Of a stretch of 5,990 nt of DNA, positions 1 to 5,969 are shown one piece after another. Source of the DNA: Vulcanisaeta sp. UBA163. GTDB taxonomy: Archaea; Thermoproteota; Thermoprotei; Thermoproteales; Thermocladiaceae. The notes below the pieces were generated by a model. It was not told the origin of the DNA and made no database searches. It was given only the letters and a program-made list of their open reading frames with translations. The first letter of the stretch is position 1. Each line of letters begins with the position of its first letter. The stretch covers positions 1 to 5,990 of the forward strand of contig DAJV01000110.1 in NCBI GenBank assembly GCA_002496475.1, read 5' to 3'. The translations under genes were made by a program, and so were the position numbers.

Positions 1-1
1 C

Positions 2-769
2 ACGCTGGGCATTAACTGGTCACAGGTGTTCCTAAACCCAACATACGCCCCGTTATTCCTCGCGACACTCTTTGGTGCCATCGCCATGACGGGAGTCCTC
101 ATAAACTCCATATTTGGTTGGAGGTATGCCGTGGATAGAGGCGAGTATAGATTAACGGGTTATAGGATTAGTAATTGGGTAAGCCTGGTATTTGGTGTGC
201 TCTATGCCATATTCGCGGCCCTATACCTGTACGAGGTCTACCTATACTCACCAACCGTTGCCTGGTCAATATTCGGTAGACCACCTGCGTACCTACCCTC
301 AGGCCTATACCCGGTCTATGAACCGACGATGATATTGACCGGCGTTTTCTACATGGACATAGCCCTGGGTGCAGTACTACTCATACTAATAGCCCTGTCC
401 TTCAGGTTCATTAATAGGCCCATCTCGGCCCTTAAGCTGGTCCTTGTGCTCCTGCTTATGGTCAGTGCTGAGGTAATGAATGGACTTGCTCACTTACCGT
501 ATGCCATTGTACCGCCTCTATCCGCCGTGCCCGTCCTGGTTAAGACCTATGGACTACAGTTCACCCTGCAGGTGGCTAACACGCTTAAGGTTTCCACGCT
601 ATTAACACCCCAGTTAAACGCATTGCTGCAGCTCGTGTCTGTGGAGCCTGGCCTGCTCTATGGAAGCCTTGTTGTCTTTGCATTCTTCAACGCGTTACTA
701 CTCTATGTAATTTACGCAGCCCTCTCCTGGAAGTGGCTGCCCCAGGCCATTAGGGTTGAGAAATCGTGA
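2..769 (+). CDS. Cytochrome bd oxidase subunit I-like protein, C-terminal part (probable CydA' paralog; 5' truncated by window)
   Basis: The frame is open from the first bases, so the true start lies before the window; the GTG at 26 is internal and not a credible start. About 256 residues are visible with five or so hydrophobic segments (counted from GTG 26: about 11-31, 51-74, 104-126, 133-152, 210-233), so this is an inner-membrane protein. Three stretches line up, by eye and from memory, with E. coli CydA: FLNPTYAPLFLATL with its LNPVAQVKFVHT region, FYMDIALGAVLLILIALSF with its FRIMVACG helix, and SAEVMNGLAHLPYAI with its AEYGRQPWAI. In that alignment the b558 ligands His186 and Met393 become Ala13 and Asp111, Arg391 becomes Tyr109, and the GRQPW motif is lost. 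Archaeal oxidases of the CydAA' type pair a catalytic CydA with a divergent CydA'; the losses fit CydA'. The partner would be expected just upstream, outside the window. The last 20 bases overlap the convergent flippase gene. Family assignment is fairly sure, the CydA' label less so. Confidence 0.66.
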   Translation, partial: TLGINWSQVFLNPTYAPLFLATLFGAIAMTGVLINSIFGWRYAVDRGEYRLTGYRISNWVSLVFGVLYAIFAALYLYEVYLYSPTVAWSIFGRPPAYLPSGLYPVYEPTMILTGVFYMDIALGAVLLILIALSFRFINRPISALKLVLVLLLMVSAEVMNGLAHLPYAIVPPLSAVPVLVKTYGLQFTLQVANTLKVSTLLTPQLNALLQLVSVEPGLLYGSLVVFAFFNALLLYVIYAALSWKWLPQAIRVEKS

Positions 770-2267
770 CCGCCCCCACTACCCTCCTAATTAAAACCAT
801 AATCATTATCCTAACATTCCTCGACACAAGCATCGATACGCCTGAATAAACCGCCAGGGTTATAACAGACACTATTAGGACCTGTACCAGTGAAATTATG
901 ACACTTGGGTAAAGGATGAATCTAACAATGCGCGTTATGGGTATTAGTATGGCTATTGATATTATTAATGGCGCCACATAGTCAATAAGGAAACTCCTAC
1001 CACTAAGTACGGGTTTGAAGACACTGTACTTAGTGAACCTGAAGCCCAATGCCGTCAGGTTAGCTAATAATGAGGATGTTAATGCACCAATCACTGCATA
1101 ATAGGTAAACCCAAGGTCCTTAAACAGGAGTATTAGTGGGATCATTGTTGATAGGTAGATGACTGTGAACATGAGCTCCGCTAAATGTGTATGCAGTACC
1201 AAACTCCTTAGATAAACACCAGGCCTTATCTCATTATTACCCTCTATGTCCCTCTTATCAATACCCTGCATTACATTACTAATGAATTGATTAACATTAC
1301 CCAACACACTATTTATAGCCAGTAGGACAATGGGTAGTACCAATAGACCAAACTCACTCCTCATACCAGGCCTAACCAAGTTCAGGTAAACACTGGGGAA
1401 GAGGGTTAGTGCCAGTGCAGCGTATGTGGCGATGAATAGTACTATCAGTAGGTCCCTGTAGATTATGCTGAGTCTGTTACGTTCAAGTAATTCTCCATAC
1501 GTAACATTGACAATGTTACTACCATAACCAAAGGGCTTACTGAGGATGAAGATCACGTACCAAACACCCAACTGGGCATAGCCGAAGATGCCGATGAACA
1601 TTGCATCGAGGGATCTAAAGGAGTTAATAGCATAACCCATTAGTGGAACCCAGGAGGAGTTAATGACCTCCCTGAGGTATCTACGAACATTATGCACACC
1701 AACATGAAACCTTAATGTATAGAGGAAGGCGTATACTGATGGTATGAGGATTATGAAGAATGAGGACCAGAGCACGGCCTCGATCGTCCACCCCATGAGC
1801 ATTATTACTGGTATGAATATGAACTTCGTTATTGATTGAATGATGGAGGTTATTATGAACCTACCCCTGTCCTTAACCATGAGTACTGAATTAGTTACTG
1901 TCTGTAGGTATGTTGTTACCTCAGAAAGGGTTGCTATTATGAAGACCAGTAATGCGTAGTTACCCATCTCTGACCAGACGCTGATTAGGTATCCTGCTGT
2001 TAAGGCTAGGGTTACTAGGTATAATATTGATGAAACACCTAGGGCTGCCTTAATGTTCAGTCCCTTATCCCTAGCGGTCAACCTTGGGTATGTAAATCCT
2101 ATCAAGGCCGTTGGCAGTGTTGAGAAGGCCGCCGCGGCATTCAACAATGATAATAACCCCAATCCAACCGTGGGTATCCTCCTGGTAATGGCAATGTTAT
2201 ACGTGAAACTACTCAATAGCGCCAGCAACGATGCAAAAACAGCCAGTGTCCTTACACTCCTCGCCAT
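750..2267 (-). CDS. Polysaccharide/oligosaccharide flippase-like membrane protein (Wzx/MATE-type, MOP superfamily)
   Basis: The protein is 505 residues from ATG 2267 and almost wholly hydrophobic, with roughly 12-14 membrane helices spread evenly from residue 5 to 480 (for example about 34-58, 75-95, 104-121, 138-158, 164-185, 230-247, 272-294, 306-325, 362-382, 389-407, 430-448, 456-480). Length, helix number, the N-terminal pattern (helix, short basic loop ITRRIPTVGLG, second helix, then GFTYPRL) and the polar mid-protein loop with GIDKRDIEGNNE resemble archaeal polysaccharide-biosynthesis flippases, which move lipid-linked sugars across the membrane for N-glycans or surface glycans. No glycosyltransferase lies beside it here, so the substrate is unknown. 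A longer in-frame GTG start at 2324 (524 residues) exists, but the TATA-like TTTTAAA at 2295-2301 lies inside that extension and is 31 bases before ATG 2267, so a leaderless ATG start is preferred. The 3' end overlaps the oxidase-like gene by 20 bases. A different transporter of the same superfamily remains possible. Confidence 0.72.
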   Translation of the reverse strand: MARSVRTLAVFASLLALLSSFTYNIAITRRIPTVGLGLLSLLNAAAAFSTLPTALIGFTYPRLTARDKGLNIKAALGVSSILYLVTLALTAGYLISVWSEMGNYALLVFIIATLSEVTTYLQTVTNSVLMVKDRGRFIITSIIQSITKFIFIPVIMLMGWTIEAVLWSSFFIILIPSVYAFLYTLRFHVGVHNVRRYLREVINSSWVPLMGYAINSFRSLDAMFIGIFGYAQLGVWYVIFILSKPFGYGSNIVNVTYGELLERNRLSIIYRDLLIVLFIATYAALALTLFPSVYLNLVRPGMRSEFGLLVLPIVLLAINSVLGNVNQFISNVMQGIDKRDIEGNNEIRPGVYLRSLVLHTHLAELMFTVIYLSTMIPLILLFKDLGFTYYAVIGALTSSLLANLTALGFRFTKYSVFKPVLSGRSFLIDYVAPLIISIAILIPITRIVRFILYPSVIISLVQVLIVSVITLAVYSGVSMLVSRNVRIMIMVLIRRVVGAVTISQP

Positions 2268-2294
2268 TGATATCAAAACCACATAAATCGCTGA

Positions 2295-2301
2295 TTTAAA
2301 A
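2295..2301 (-). promoter_or_regulatory. TATA box of the flippase-like gene
   Basis: On the minus strand the sequence reads TTTTAAA, preceded by a purine-rich GAGGAAC that could serve as the BRE. Its centre is 31 bases before ATG 2267, which puts transcription start within a few bases of that ATG and implies a leaderless mRNA. This decides the start codon against the upstream GTG at 2324. Confidence 0.55.
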
Positions 2302-2327
2302 GTTCCTCGCAATATTTGGATCACTCA

Positions 2328-2350
2328 TTTTTAATCATTAATCTTTTACA
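2328..2350 (+). promoter_or_regulatory. Candidate TATA elements for the winged-helix gene
   Basis: Two AT-rich candidates lie before the gene: TTTTTAA at 2328-2334 and TCTTTTACA around 2342-2350. With the usual spacing of about 26 bases they would start transcription near 2357 and 2372 respectively. Both positions are downstream of the first ATG at 2351, which argues for the second ATG at 2372. Neither element is a perfect consensus, and an AATATTT at 2311-2317 is a third, weaker option. Confidence 0.35.
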
Positions 2351-2354
2351 ATGA

Positions 2355-2362
2355 GGGGAGGA
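2355..2362 (+). promoter_or_regulatory. Shine-Dalgarno-like site before ATG 2372
   Basis: GGGGAGGA is complementary to the CCUCC core at the 3' end of archaeal 16S rRNA and ends 9 bases before ATG 2372. It lies just after ATG 2351, so it can only serve the second ATG. It could also be chance, because the mRNA may start downstream of it. Confidence 0.35.
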
Positions 2363-2371
2363 ATTAATTCA

Positions 2372-3301
2372 ATGCTAACGTTGGTGCATGGTTCCCTGGG
2401 ACTCGATTACCTAGTCCACAATATACTACCGAGTAATGATTGGTGGGTATCAATGATTTGCCAGGGTGGTGACGGCGTTGGTATTGACATGGACCTAAGC
2501 CCTGGCATTAGATCAAGAATTGCACTGCTATGGAGTAGAATACTTGAATTGAGGGATGATGACTCAAGGTTACTGCTTGATGCTTTAATTAACTCGTCAA
2601 GGCTTTACGACGCAATTAACTACATTCTTGAAACGTACATAGACTATGATGCTACACGGCTCTACTTCTTCATGAGGATCATGAGCACCCTCGGCATTTG
2701 GAAACCAATAGGCAGGGGTTGTATAGATGTACCCCTCATTGAGCCGGTGAAGTCCCTGGTGACCGCTGCAATACTTGCATATAATGCAGCAAACGGTATT
2801 AGGGGCTCCATGATCCTTGCTTCTGACTTCATTGATGAGATTAAGGATGCGCTGCAAGAGGTGAGGGGGGTTGGTAATGTTTACATTATGACTAATCACC
2901 TGCCCCGTGAACTAGGCGTATTTGATGAATTGATAATAACATCAATGGCAGTGCCTCAGGAGACCTTCGGCAAGTTAATAAGAATTGGTAATGGGAATAG
3001 TTCCGAGGTGCTAATTACAAGAATCGGGCTGGGTATTGCAAGAAATAACTTTGAGACTGCCGCAGGGAGCATGGGTAATATTGAGATGGAGATCCTGAGG
3101 ACTGTTAATGAACTCGGCTTCACCACACTGAACTCATTGATAGACATGGTATCACAGTCAACGGGAGCCTCGAAGGATGATACAACAAAGGCGTTAATTA
3201 GGGCATCAAATATGAACCTGGTTAGGATTAGGTACTTGCCTGATGGTAGGGCTGTGGTCACGCCCACCGTGGCTGGACTCAGACTATTAACTACTAAGTA
3301 G
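2372..3301 (+). CDS. Uncharacterised protein with C-terminal winged-helix domain
   Basis: I do not recognise a named family. The protein is 309 residues from ATG 2372 (316 from the alternative ATG 2351). It is soluble: no signal peptide and no membrane helix. The N-terminal part starts with a hydrophobic strand and small-residue turn (LTLVHGSLGLDYLVHN) but has no GxxxxGK[ST] P-loop. A helical middle (about 45-115) is followed by an alternating strand/helix part in which ILASDFIDEI, then VYIMTNHLPREL, then FDELIITSM resemble, in order and spacing, the Walker B, sensor and following strands of HerA/AAA-type ATPases; this is only a visual impression. The last 75 residues (about 235-309) look like a winged helix: helix EMEILRTVNEL, helix NSLIDMVSQS, a recognition-type helix SKDDTTKALIRASN, then a hairpin VRIRYLPDGRAVVTPT. 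A DNA-binding or regulatory role is possible but unproven. It is transcribed away from the flippase gene across a shared promoter region and stops 41 bases before the aminotransferase gene, which has its own promoter. Confidence 0.7.
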   Translation: MLTLVHGSLGLDYLVHNILPSNDWWVSMICQGGDGVGIDMDLSPGIRSRIALLWSRILELRDDDSRLLLDALINSSRLYDAINYILETYIDYDATRLYFFMRIMSTLGIWKPIGRGCIDVPLIEPVKSLVTAAILAYNAANGIRGSMILASDFIDEIKDALQEVRGVGNVYIMTNHLPRELGVFDELIITSMAVPQETFGKLIRIGNGNSSEVLITRIGLGIARNNFETAAGSMGNIEMEILRTVNELGFTTLNSLIDMVSQSTGASKDDTTKALIRASNMNLVRIRYLPDGRAVVTPTVAGLRLLTTK

Positions 3302-3311
3302 TCCTTAATTA

Positions 3312-3320
3312 CTATAAATA
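3312..3320 (+). promoter_or_regulatory. TATA box of the class-III PLP enzyme gene
   Basis: CTATAAATA, a close match to the archaeal TATA consensus, is centred about 27 bases before ATG 3343. Transcription should therefore begin at or next to the start codon, giving a leaderless mRNA and supporting the MPKAYK start. The 41-base gap to the upstream stop has no other gene in it. Confidence 0.65.
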
Positions 3321-3342
3321 TAGTTTATTTATCTAACTATTA

Positions 3343-4782
3343 ATGCCAAAGGCCTATAAAGAAGAATTTATTAATCAGATAAAAACCGTAAGCCCAATGC
3401 CACCCAAATGGTACTGGTCAATAGATCCAAGTAATGTGCCTAAGATACTTATCGAACCACCAGGACCCAAGGCACAGGAGGTAATAAAAATGGACGAGTC
3501 ACTGGTAATGCAGTCCTTCGGCCGGTGGTATCCGCTGGTTATTCAGCGGGGCTATGGGCCTGTCGTTGAAGATATCGATGGCAACCTATACATAGACTTC
3601 AATGCTGGTATAGCCGTAATGAACGTAGGCCACAGCCACCCAAGGATTATTGAGGCAATTAGGAAACAGGTAGAACTCTTTACGCATTACAGTATGACGG
3701 ACTTCTACTACGAATTAATTGTGAAGCACGCATCCATGCTTAGGGGCATTGTACCAATAAGTGGTGATAAGAGAGTCTTCTACACAAACTCCGGTACTGA
3801 ATCAATAGAGGGATCAATAAAGGTCGTACGTGGTCATTTCAGGAACCAGAGACCATACGTAATAGCCTTCCTAGGGGCATTCCATGGAAGAACATACGGC
3901 TCTATGGCATTAACCGCAAGCAAGCCAGTGCAGAGACTTGGGTTCAATCCAATGATGCCAAACGTAATACACATACCATACCCATACCCGTACAGGTGTC
4001 CCTTTGGCAAGGACCTAAACGAAGAGGAGTGCGGTGAGGCAGTCCTTGGTTACCTGGAGGATTGGATATTCGGCAAGTTGGTTGATCCAAGTGAGGTCTC
4101 CGCAATATTCTTCGAGTCAATACAGGGCGAGGGCGGTTATGTGGTTCCACCGAGGAACTTCTTCCCTGGCCTGAGGAAGATCGCCGATAAATACGGCATA
4201 CTCCTAGTCGATGATGAGGTACAGTCTGGTTTCGGCAGAACTGGCAAGTGGTTCGCAATACAGCACTGGGGTGTTGAACCTGATTTAATAACCATGGCCA
4301 AGGCAATAGCCGCTGGGCTACCACTTGGCGCCATTGTAGGTAGGGCAAGCATCATGGATCTGCCCAGGGGTTCTCATGCAAATACCTTTGGAGGTAACCC
4401 AGTGGCGCTGGCGGCAGGTGTCGAGGTAATCAATGTAATACTTGATGAGGAACTAATGATGAATGCCCAGAGGGTTGGTGAATACATTAGGAGGAGGTTT
4501 ATGGAGGAGATGGATCACGTTGAGTTGATTGGTGATGTCAGGGGCTTAGGATTAATGATTGGGGTTGAGTTGGTTAGGAGTAGAAAAACCAAGGAGTATG
4601 CAGTCAAGGAACTTGAGCAGGTACTCTATGAATCATTCAAGAGGGGTGTTGCCGTGATAAGTGCGGGCAAGTCGACGATTAGGATCGCGCCACCGCTAAA
4701 CATACCCATGGAACTCGCCGAGAAGGCCGTGGACATAATAACCGATGTTATTAAGAAGGTTGATAGAGAACGTATTAAGTGA
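3343..4782 (+). CDS. Class-III PLP-dependent aminotransferase (GABA aminotransferase-like; possibly an amino-acid racemase)
   Basis: The 479-residue protein carries the fold-type I, class-III signature set: SGTES at 150-154 (cofactor phosphate loop), GAFHGRT at 178-184 (aromatic stacking on the ring), VDDEVQSGFGRTGK at 289-302 with Asp291 pairing with the pyridine nitrogen, Lys320 in ITMAKAIAAG as the Schiff-base lysine, NTFGGNP at 347-353 (phosphate contact from the other subunit) and Arg447 in IRIAPPL, the usual carboxylate-binding arginine. No key residue is missing. An N-terminal extension of about 45 residues (including EPPGPKA) precedes the core, as in Thermococcales proteins long labelled 4-aminobutyrate aminotransferase, several of which were shown to be amino-acid racemases. 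The segment MQSFGRWYPLV and the SMTDFYYE motif at 117-124 also recall those proteins. So the superfamily is certain, while substrate and reaction (transamination of GABA/ornithine-like amines, or racemisation) cannot be read from sequence alone. The gene has its own promoter, and its stop is two bases from the end of a convergent small gene. Confidence 0.93.
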   Translation: MPKAYKEEFINQIKTVSPMPPKWYWSIDPSNVPKILIEPPGPKAQEVIKMDESLVMQSFGRWYPLVIQRGYGPVVEDIDGNLYIDFNAGIAVMNVGHSHPRIIEAIRKQVELFTHYSMTDFYYELIVKHASMLRGIVPISGDKRVFYTNSGTESIEGSIKVVRGHFRNQRPYVIAFLGAFHGRTYGSMALTASKPVQRLGFNPMMPNVIHIPYPYPYRCPFGKDLNEEECGEAVLGYLEDWIFGKLVDPSEVSAIFFESIQGEGGYVVPPRNFFPGLRKIADKYGILLVDDEVQSGFGRTGKWFAIQHWGVEPDLITMAKAIAAGLPLGAIVGRASIMDLPRGSHANTFGGNPVALAAGVEVINVILDEELMMNAQRVGEYIRRRFMEEMDHVELIGDVRGLGLMIGVELVRSRKTKEYAVKELEQVLYESFKRGVAVISAGKSTIRIAPPLNIPMELAEKAVDIITDVIKKVDRERIK

Positions 4783-4784
4783 TT

Positions 4785-5018
4785 TTAATTAACCATGGCA
4801 TCCTTTAAAACCTCGCTCTCCTCTTCAAGGTACCATTCAAGTACATAATCATGCCTATCCGCATAATCCCTCGCGAACTCAAAGGCGTTTTTCCAATCAT
4901 TGTCCTCATAAATTACCCTCCAACCCTCCTCAACTAGGGCTAGGTCCTCAGGCTTACCACTGACTAGGATTCTACCCATCCTCCTGTTTATGAAGACTTT
5001 ATACCTGCCAGTCATCAT
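4785..5018 (-). CDS. Small uncharacterised protein (77 residues)
   Basis: I do not recognise this protein. It is highly charged and soluble, with no Cys and no metal motif. Hydrophobicity suggests a compact alpha/beta fold: strand YKVFINR, strand GRILVSG, helix PEDLALVEEG, strand WRVIYED, long helix DWKNAFEFARDYADRHD (41-57), strand YVLEWYL, then an acidic tail helix. The amphipathic pattern, the fact that it fills the space between two real genes exactly, and a promoter-like sequence make it credible as a gene. Two consecutive ATGs (5018 and 5015) are possible starts; TATA-like TTTTTAA at 5039-5045 is 24 and 27 bases from them, so the second may be the true leaderless start (76 residues). 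It lies 75 bases downstream of the cysteine synthase-like gene on the same strand, so read-through co-transcription is also possible. Confidence 0.68.
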   Translation of the reverse strand: MMTGRYKVFINRRMGRILVSGKPEDLALVEEGWRVIYEDNDWKNAFEFARDYADRHDYVLEWYLEEESEVLKDAMVN

Positions 5019-5020
5019 AT

Positions 5021-5032
5021 CACGTATACGTG
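5021..5032. promoter_or_regulatory. Perfect 12-bp palindrome, candidate operator
   Basis: CACGTATACGTG is its own reverse complement and lies 3-14 bases before ATG 5018, between the TATA-like box and the start codon. Dimeric winged- or ribbon-helix regulators often bind such sites over the transcription start and block polymerase. No second copy was noticed in the window, and a 12-bp palindrome can occur by chance, so the operator role is inference. Confidence 0.35.
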
Positions 5033-5038
5033 TACAGG

Positions 5039-5045
5039 TTAAAAA
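5039..5045 (-). promoter_or_regulatory. TATA-like box of the small protein gene
   Basis: TTTTTAA on the minus strand is centred 24 bases before ATG 5018 and 27 before ATG 5015. A second AT-rich candidate, TTTAAATA at 5061-5068, would give a leader of about 20 bases containing the palindrome. The 75-base gap to the upstream gene otherwise holds only AT-rich sequence, with no strong oligo-T terminator. Confidence 0.4.
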
Positions 5046-5093
5046 GTCCTACCAGGTTTTTATTTAAACAGTACATTAAAACTTTCACTAAAC

Positions 5094-5969
5094 TTACGTA
5101 AAATTCACAAAACGACTGATTATATCTATGTACTTAAATATATCATCAGGGAAGATGAGTAGATAGATCGTATTGCCAAGCCCCTCCTTAACCCTGAGAA
5201 AGGCTTGGAAGACGGCGCCGCTGCTGAGGCCAATGAGTAGACCCGTGCTCCTGGCCACAGTGATTACGCCCTTAACTGCATCTTCAAGGCTTATATCAAC
5301 AACCTCATTAACAACCTCACGAACCCACCTAATACCAGACTCAAGCCTTTTGATGCCGGGTATTGTGCTACCTGCCGTAGGCTCAACTCCAACAACGTAG
5401 ACCTCGCCAAACTCATCCCTAAGTCTCCTGGCGATACCAGTAAGATGCCCACCAGTACCAATCCCAGCAATTAAGACCCTGGGCACCTTACCAATATCCC
5501 TGAATTGCTGAGCAATCTCCTTGCCAGTGACGTAGTAATGACCACCTGGGTTATCAGTATTCTCAAACTGATTAAGATTAACGGCACCATCCCTAATAGC
5601 CTCCTCACCGACCCAACGCCAAAACTCCTCATCAATACTATCCCTATCAACCCTAACAACCTCAGCACCCAGTACCCTAAGCAACACCTCAGTAGTCCCA
5701 GGCAAATGCCTCGTGGCATACGCCCTATACCTAAAACCATAAATATTCGCCAAAGCCGCCAAGGCAATTGCAACATTACCGGAGGAGGCCTCAAAAATAG
5801 GGCGGCCACGCATGCCACTGTCCAAGTACTTACGAAGTAGAAACTGTACAGTCCTATCCTTAATACTCCCACTAAGCGGGTTAAAGAACTCAAGCTTGGC
5901 CCATACATCACCAAATCGATCAAGCCTTACAAGGGGCGTTGGGTAGAAGTTGCTTATGAAGTCTGACAC
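5094..5969 (-). CDS. Cysteine synthase-like PLP enzyme (fold type II, CysK/CysM family); N-terminus may extend past window
   Basis: Counted from GTG 5969 the protein has 291 residues, near the usual 290-310 for this family. Features in order: YPTPLVRL at 9-16, NPLSGSIKDR at 30-39 with Lys37 as the Schiff-base lysine, EASSGNVAIA at 60-69 (the substrate-carboxylate loop, TSGNTG in many CysK), a glycine-rich phosphate loop GIGTGGHLTGI at 169-179, IPGIKRLE at 203-210, and GLSSGA at 247-252 with Ser250 placed to bond the pyridine nitrogen. It probably makes cysteine from an activated serine and sulfide. O-acetylserine and O-phosphoserine are both possible donors, the latter known in Aeropyrum. The C-terminal IFPDDIFKY replaces the common LPDSGERYLST. 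The frame upstream of the GTG is open to the window edge (KDNVFLS then the GTG codon), and the similar DN-S pattern before the TPL motif in other CysK proteins suggests the real start may lie outside. No heme-binding or CBS domain is present. A relative acting on another beta-substituted amino acid cannot be excluded. Confidence 0.88.
   Translation of the reverse strand: MSDFISNFYPTPLVRLDRFGDVWAKLEFFNPLSGSIKDRTVQFLLRKYLDSGMRGRPIFEASSGNVAIALAALANIYGFRYRAYATRHLPGTTEVLLRVLGAEVVRVDRDSIDEEFWRWVGEEAIRDGAVNLNQFENTDNPGGHYYVTGKEIAQQFRDIGKVPRVLIAGIGTGGHLTGIARRLRDEFGEVYVVGVEPTAGSTIPGIKRLESGIRWVREVVNEVVDISLEDAVKGVITVARSTGLLIGLSSGAVFQAFLRVKEGLGNTIYLLIFPDDIFKYIDIISRFVNFT

Noticed and set aside
2053..2286. 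Plus-strand frames antisense to the flippase gene, and minus-strand frames at 2597-2899 and 2956-3267 antisense to the winged-helix gene
   Set aside because: Low-complexity or motif-free translations, fully contained within better-supported genes.
2268..2324. N-terminal 19-codon extension of the flippase-like gene starting at GTG 2324
   Set aside because: The best TATA box lies inside this extension and points to a leaderless ATG at 2267; the extension is also rich in polar and basic residues before the first membrane helix.
3944..4348. Open frame of 134 codons antisense to the PLP enzyme
   Set aside because: It is rich in Arg, Pro, Gln and Cys without domain-like patterning and lies wholly over a gene with intact catalytic motifs; it is a shadow frame.
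4783..4792. TTTTAATTAA between the convergent genes as a possible terminator
   Set aside because: The T run is only four bases and the palindromic TTAATTAA has no stem or longer oligo-T tract, so termination here cannot be supported.
5012..5018. ATGATGA resembling the C box of an archaeal C/D guide RNA at the start of the small gene
   Set aside because: No D' CTGA follows within about 12 bases and the next CTGA is too far for a normal C/D sRNA; the motif is explained by two start-type ATG codons.
5471..5923. Long frames overlapping the cysteine synthase-like gene, on both strands (also 5505-5840 and 5173-5400)
   Set aside because: They are alternative frames of a gene with clear family motifs and show no recognisable fold pattern or promoter.
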